Below the pieces are notes generated by a model that ran no database searches, was not told where the DNA came from, and was given only the letters and a program-made list of their open reading frames with translations. Positions 63,401 through 64,000 of a stretch of DNA of 64,000 nucleotides are shown here, one piece after another. The translations under genes and the position numbers were made by a program. The stretch is from Sphingomonas endolithica (GTDB lineage: Bacteria > Pseudomonadota > Alphaproteobacteria > Sphingomonadales > Sphingomonadaceae), in contig NZ_CP103057.1 in the NCBI RefSeq assembly GCF_025231525.1, positions 248,001-312,000 of the forward strand, written 5' to 3'. Each line of letters begins with the position of its first letter. Positions within the stretch are counted from its first letter, which is position 1.

Positions 63401-63683
63401 ACGTCGCGGTGATCGTCACCGAGCCGCGCGATGAGCTGCTGGAGCTGAAATAGAGCAGGCCGTCGATGCCGGTCAGCTGTTGTTCGATGACCTGCGTGAC
63501 GCTGTTCTCCAGCGTCTCCGCCGAGGCGCCGGGGTAGGTCGCGCGGACGTTGACGTTGGGCGGGGCGACGTCGGGGAATTGCTCGATCGGCAGCGAGTAG
63601 ATCGCGCCGATCCCGCCCAGCATGATGATGATCGCGACGACCCAGGCGAAGATCGGCCGATCGATGAAGATGCGCGAGATCAT
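60492..63683 (-). CDS. RND multidrug efflux permease (AcrB/MexB type, HAE1)
   Basis: 1063 residues. MISRIFIDRPIFAWVVAIII, the porter domain PDVAPPNVNVRATYPGASAE, RND motif and twin Asp of helix 4 in GLVLAIGLLVDDAIVVVENV, IALVLSAVFLPMAFFGGSTG, second-half SIPVAVLLVIPLGLVGAVFA and ILIVEFAEQAEKKGKRIIEA are all present; a Gly/Ala loop (NAGGGGGGASG) sits in the docking region. Proton-driven drug exporter, 12 transmembrane helices. Between adaptor and OMF genes, both overlapping or adjacent. Confidence 0.96.
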   Translation of the reverse strand: MISRIFIDRPIFAWVVAIIIMLGGIGAIYSLPIEQFPDVAPPNVNVRATYPGASAETLENSVTQVIEQQLTGIDGLLYFSSSSSSRGSVTITATFEKGVDPDIAQVQVQNKVQQAISRLPQQVQQQGLTVTKSNPDFLLLVAIYDSTDRLTNQDVSDYLIANFQDRLGRIPGVGDTNVFGSQYAMRIWLQPDKLASYSLIPSDIINAVTAQNTEIAAGEIGGQPMPDSQMLNATVTAQSRLQTPAQFAAIVVKTARDGSVVRLSDVARIELGAESYGVVSRVNGHPGAGIAVSLAPGADALTVSDLVKQEIETSAKSFPPGFQFNFPRDSTDFINLSIDEVVKTLIEAIILVVIVMFVFLQSWRATLIPTIAVPVVLLGTVGVFYLAGFSINTLTLFGLVLAIGLLVDDAIVVVENVERLMDENPDMSPRDATIQSMNEITVALIAIALVLSAVFLPMAFFGGSTGVIYRQFSVTIVSAMILSVVVALVLTPALTATLLKKRSDEKQDGWVARKTQPAKDWFNNNFERTTEKYVSAVGTVVNRKWLFLLIYAGVVALLAVLFLRLPTGFLPTEDQGGAQIQFNLPPGATQARTVATQKAIERYFMTKEKANVKVLFTNAGGGGGGASGQNTGRGFIAMTDWADRKGKENSAQAITRRASQALGGLRDAEIYVTVPPAVRGLGQSAGFTMELQNSSGMSREEFKAARDKLMAAARADSNLQAIRLTDLEDQPTLRIDIDQAKLSALGLSQADVNATLSTAWGGRYVNDFNDRGRVKRVYVQGDAPYRASPDDLRQWYVRTADGQMAPFSSFSTISWGTAPPSMARFQGVPSYEISGQPAEGQSSGDAMNRMQQLASEIPGTSVAWAGLSFQERLSSGQAPFLYGISLLVVFLCLAALYESWSIPVAVLLVIPLGLVGAVFAVTLRGLENDVYLQIGLLTTMGLAAKNAILIVEFAEQAEKKGKRIIEAALEAARLRLRPILMTSLAFIFGVLPLAISTGAGAQSRVAIGTAVIGGMLTATILAIFYIPLFFVLVRRGTRDVLKKIHHDHSEPSHPGEPKPEPAA

Positions 63684-63690
63684 GCCGCGA

Positions 63691-64000
63691 TCAGCCCTTG
63701 GTCTGCGCGGATGTGGCTTCGCCCTTGGCTGGTGGTTTCTTGAACTGCTGCGCGGAGCCGGCGGCCACCGGTTTGATCGGCTGACCCGCCTTGGCCCGCG
63801 CGGTGCCCTCGGTGATCACCTTGTCACCGGGCTTGAGGCCTTCGGTGACGACCCAGTTGGGACCGACTACGCGGGTGGCGGTGATCTTGCGTTCGATCGC
63901 CTTGTTGCCCGGACCGACGAGCAGCACGGTGGTGCCGCCCTTGGGGTCGCGCTTAACGCCGGCTTGCGGGACGAGGAAGGCGTTGTTGTCGACCGATTGC
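63691..64000 (-). CDS. RND efflux periplasmic adaptor (3' part)
   Basis: The frame is open from the right edge to a TGA at 63691; at least 102 residues. NAFLVPQAGVKRDPKGGTTV, LLVGPGNKAIERKITATRVV, GPNWVVTEGLKPGDKVITEG are the C-terminal membrane-proximal domain of a MexA/AcrA-type fusion protein, with a Gln/Lys-rich tail (AAGSAQQFKKPPAKGEATSA). It is the first gene of the adaptor-permease-OMF operon; the start lies beyond 64000. Confidence 0.92.
   Translation of the reverse strand, partial: QSVDNNAFLVPQAGVKRDPKGGTTVLLVGPGNKAIERKITATRVVGPNWVVTEGLKPGDKVITEGTARAKAGQPIKPVAAGSAQQFKKPPAKGEATSAQTKG

Overview
This 64 kb window is chromosomal DNA from a high-GC alphaproteobacterium, most likely a Sphingomonas or close relative (Sphingomonadales). 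Pointers are a CtrA cell-cycle regulator with a TTAA-N7-TTAA box and GANTC sites upstream, a PhoK-type alkaline phosphatase with the T/K/R spacing known from Sphingomonas, a methionine synthase split into two genes, an arginyl/leucyl-type Bpt transferase, a stand-alone E2 plus lipoamide dehydrogenase cluster, and many short palindromic repeats. No rRNA, tRNA, CRISPR, prophage or insertion sequence was seen.

Layout. 1-6.2 kb: end of pspF, sodB, yciB/ispZ, the ftsY-mtaB pair and a membrane GGDEF-EAL protein. 6.2-12.6 kb: translation and secretion core, with ffh, rpsP, a tiny acidic ORF, rimM, trmD and rplS. The usual rpsP-rimM-trmD-rplS operon is broken by an SMR transporter, an antiparallel thioredoxin-reductase-like gene and a vapBC toxin-antitoxin pair whose toxin gene overlaps trmD. 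12.7-19.4 kb: TonB, Tag glycosylase, a DUF418 membrane protein, an S9 peptidase, an aldo/keto reductase and two small lipoproteins. 19.4-25.3 kb: methionine cycle operon (ArsR-methyltransferase fusion, metF, split metH) with a perfect palindromic operator at its promoter. 25.4-30.4 kb: phosphate-scavenging-like block (Tat lipoprotein metallophosphatase, beta-helix protein, PhoK). 30.4-36.6 kb: DsbD-like reductase, then the ATP-grasp / alpha-E / transglutaminase-like trio, in which the last member lacks its catalytic cysteine, then Bpt.

36.7-44.7 kb: ilvA, a 3-hydroxyisobutyrate-dehydrogenase-like gene, a secreted amidohydrolase, a GIY-YIG nuclease gene lying inside a split palindromic repeat, ctrA, and a LysR regulator divergent from a pirin, followed by wrbA. 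44.7-50.6 kb: VanY-like peptidase, pseudouridine synthase, ArfB, fRMsr, an RcnB/glycine-zipper protein, an M28 peptidase and a universal stress protein. 50.7-54.3 kb: pdhC to lpdA with three small overlapping genes between them. 54.4-64 kb: DUF4142 lipoprotein, amidohydrolase, alpha/beta hydrolase, phasin, GNAT, and a tripartite RND efflux operon running off the right edge.

The strongest themes for a second look are palindromic repeats that have become coding sequence at the ends of at least three proteins, the GIY-YIG gene sitting in the loop of one such repeat, the vapBC-trmD coupling, and two predicted pseudo-enzymes. All functional calls come from reading motifs; no database search was possible.
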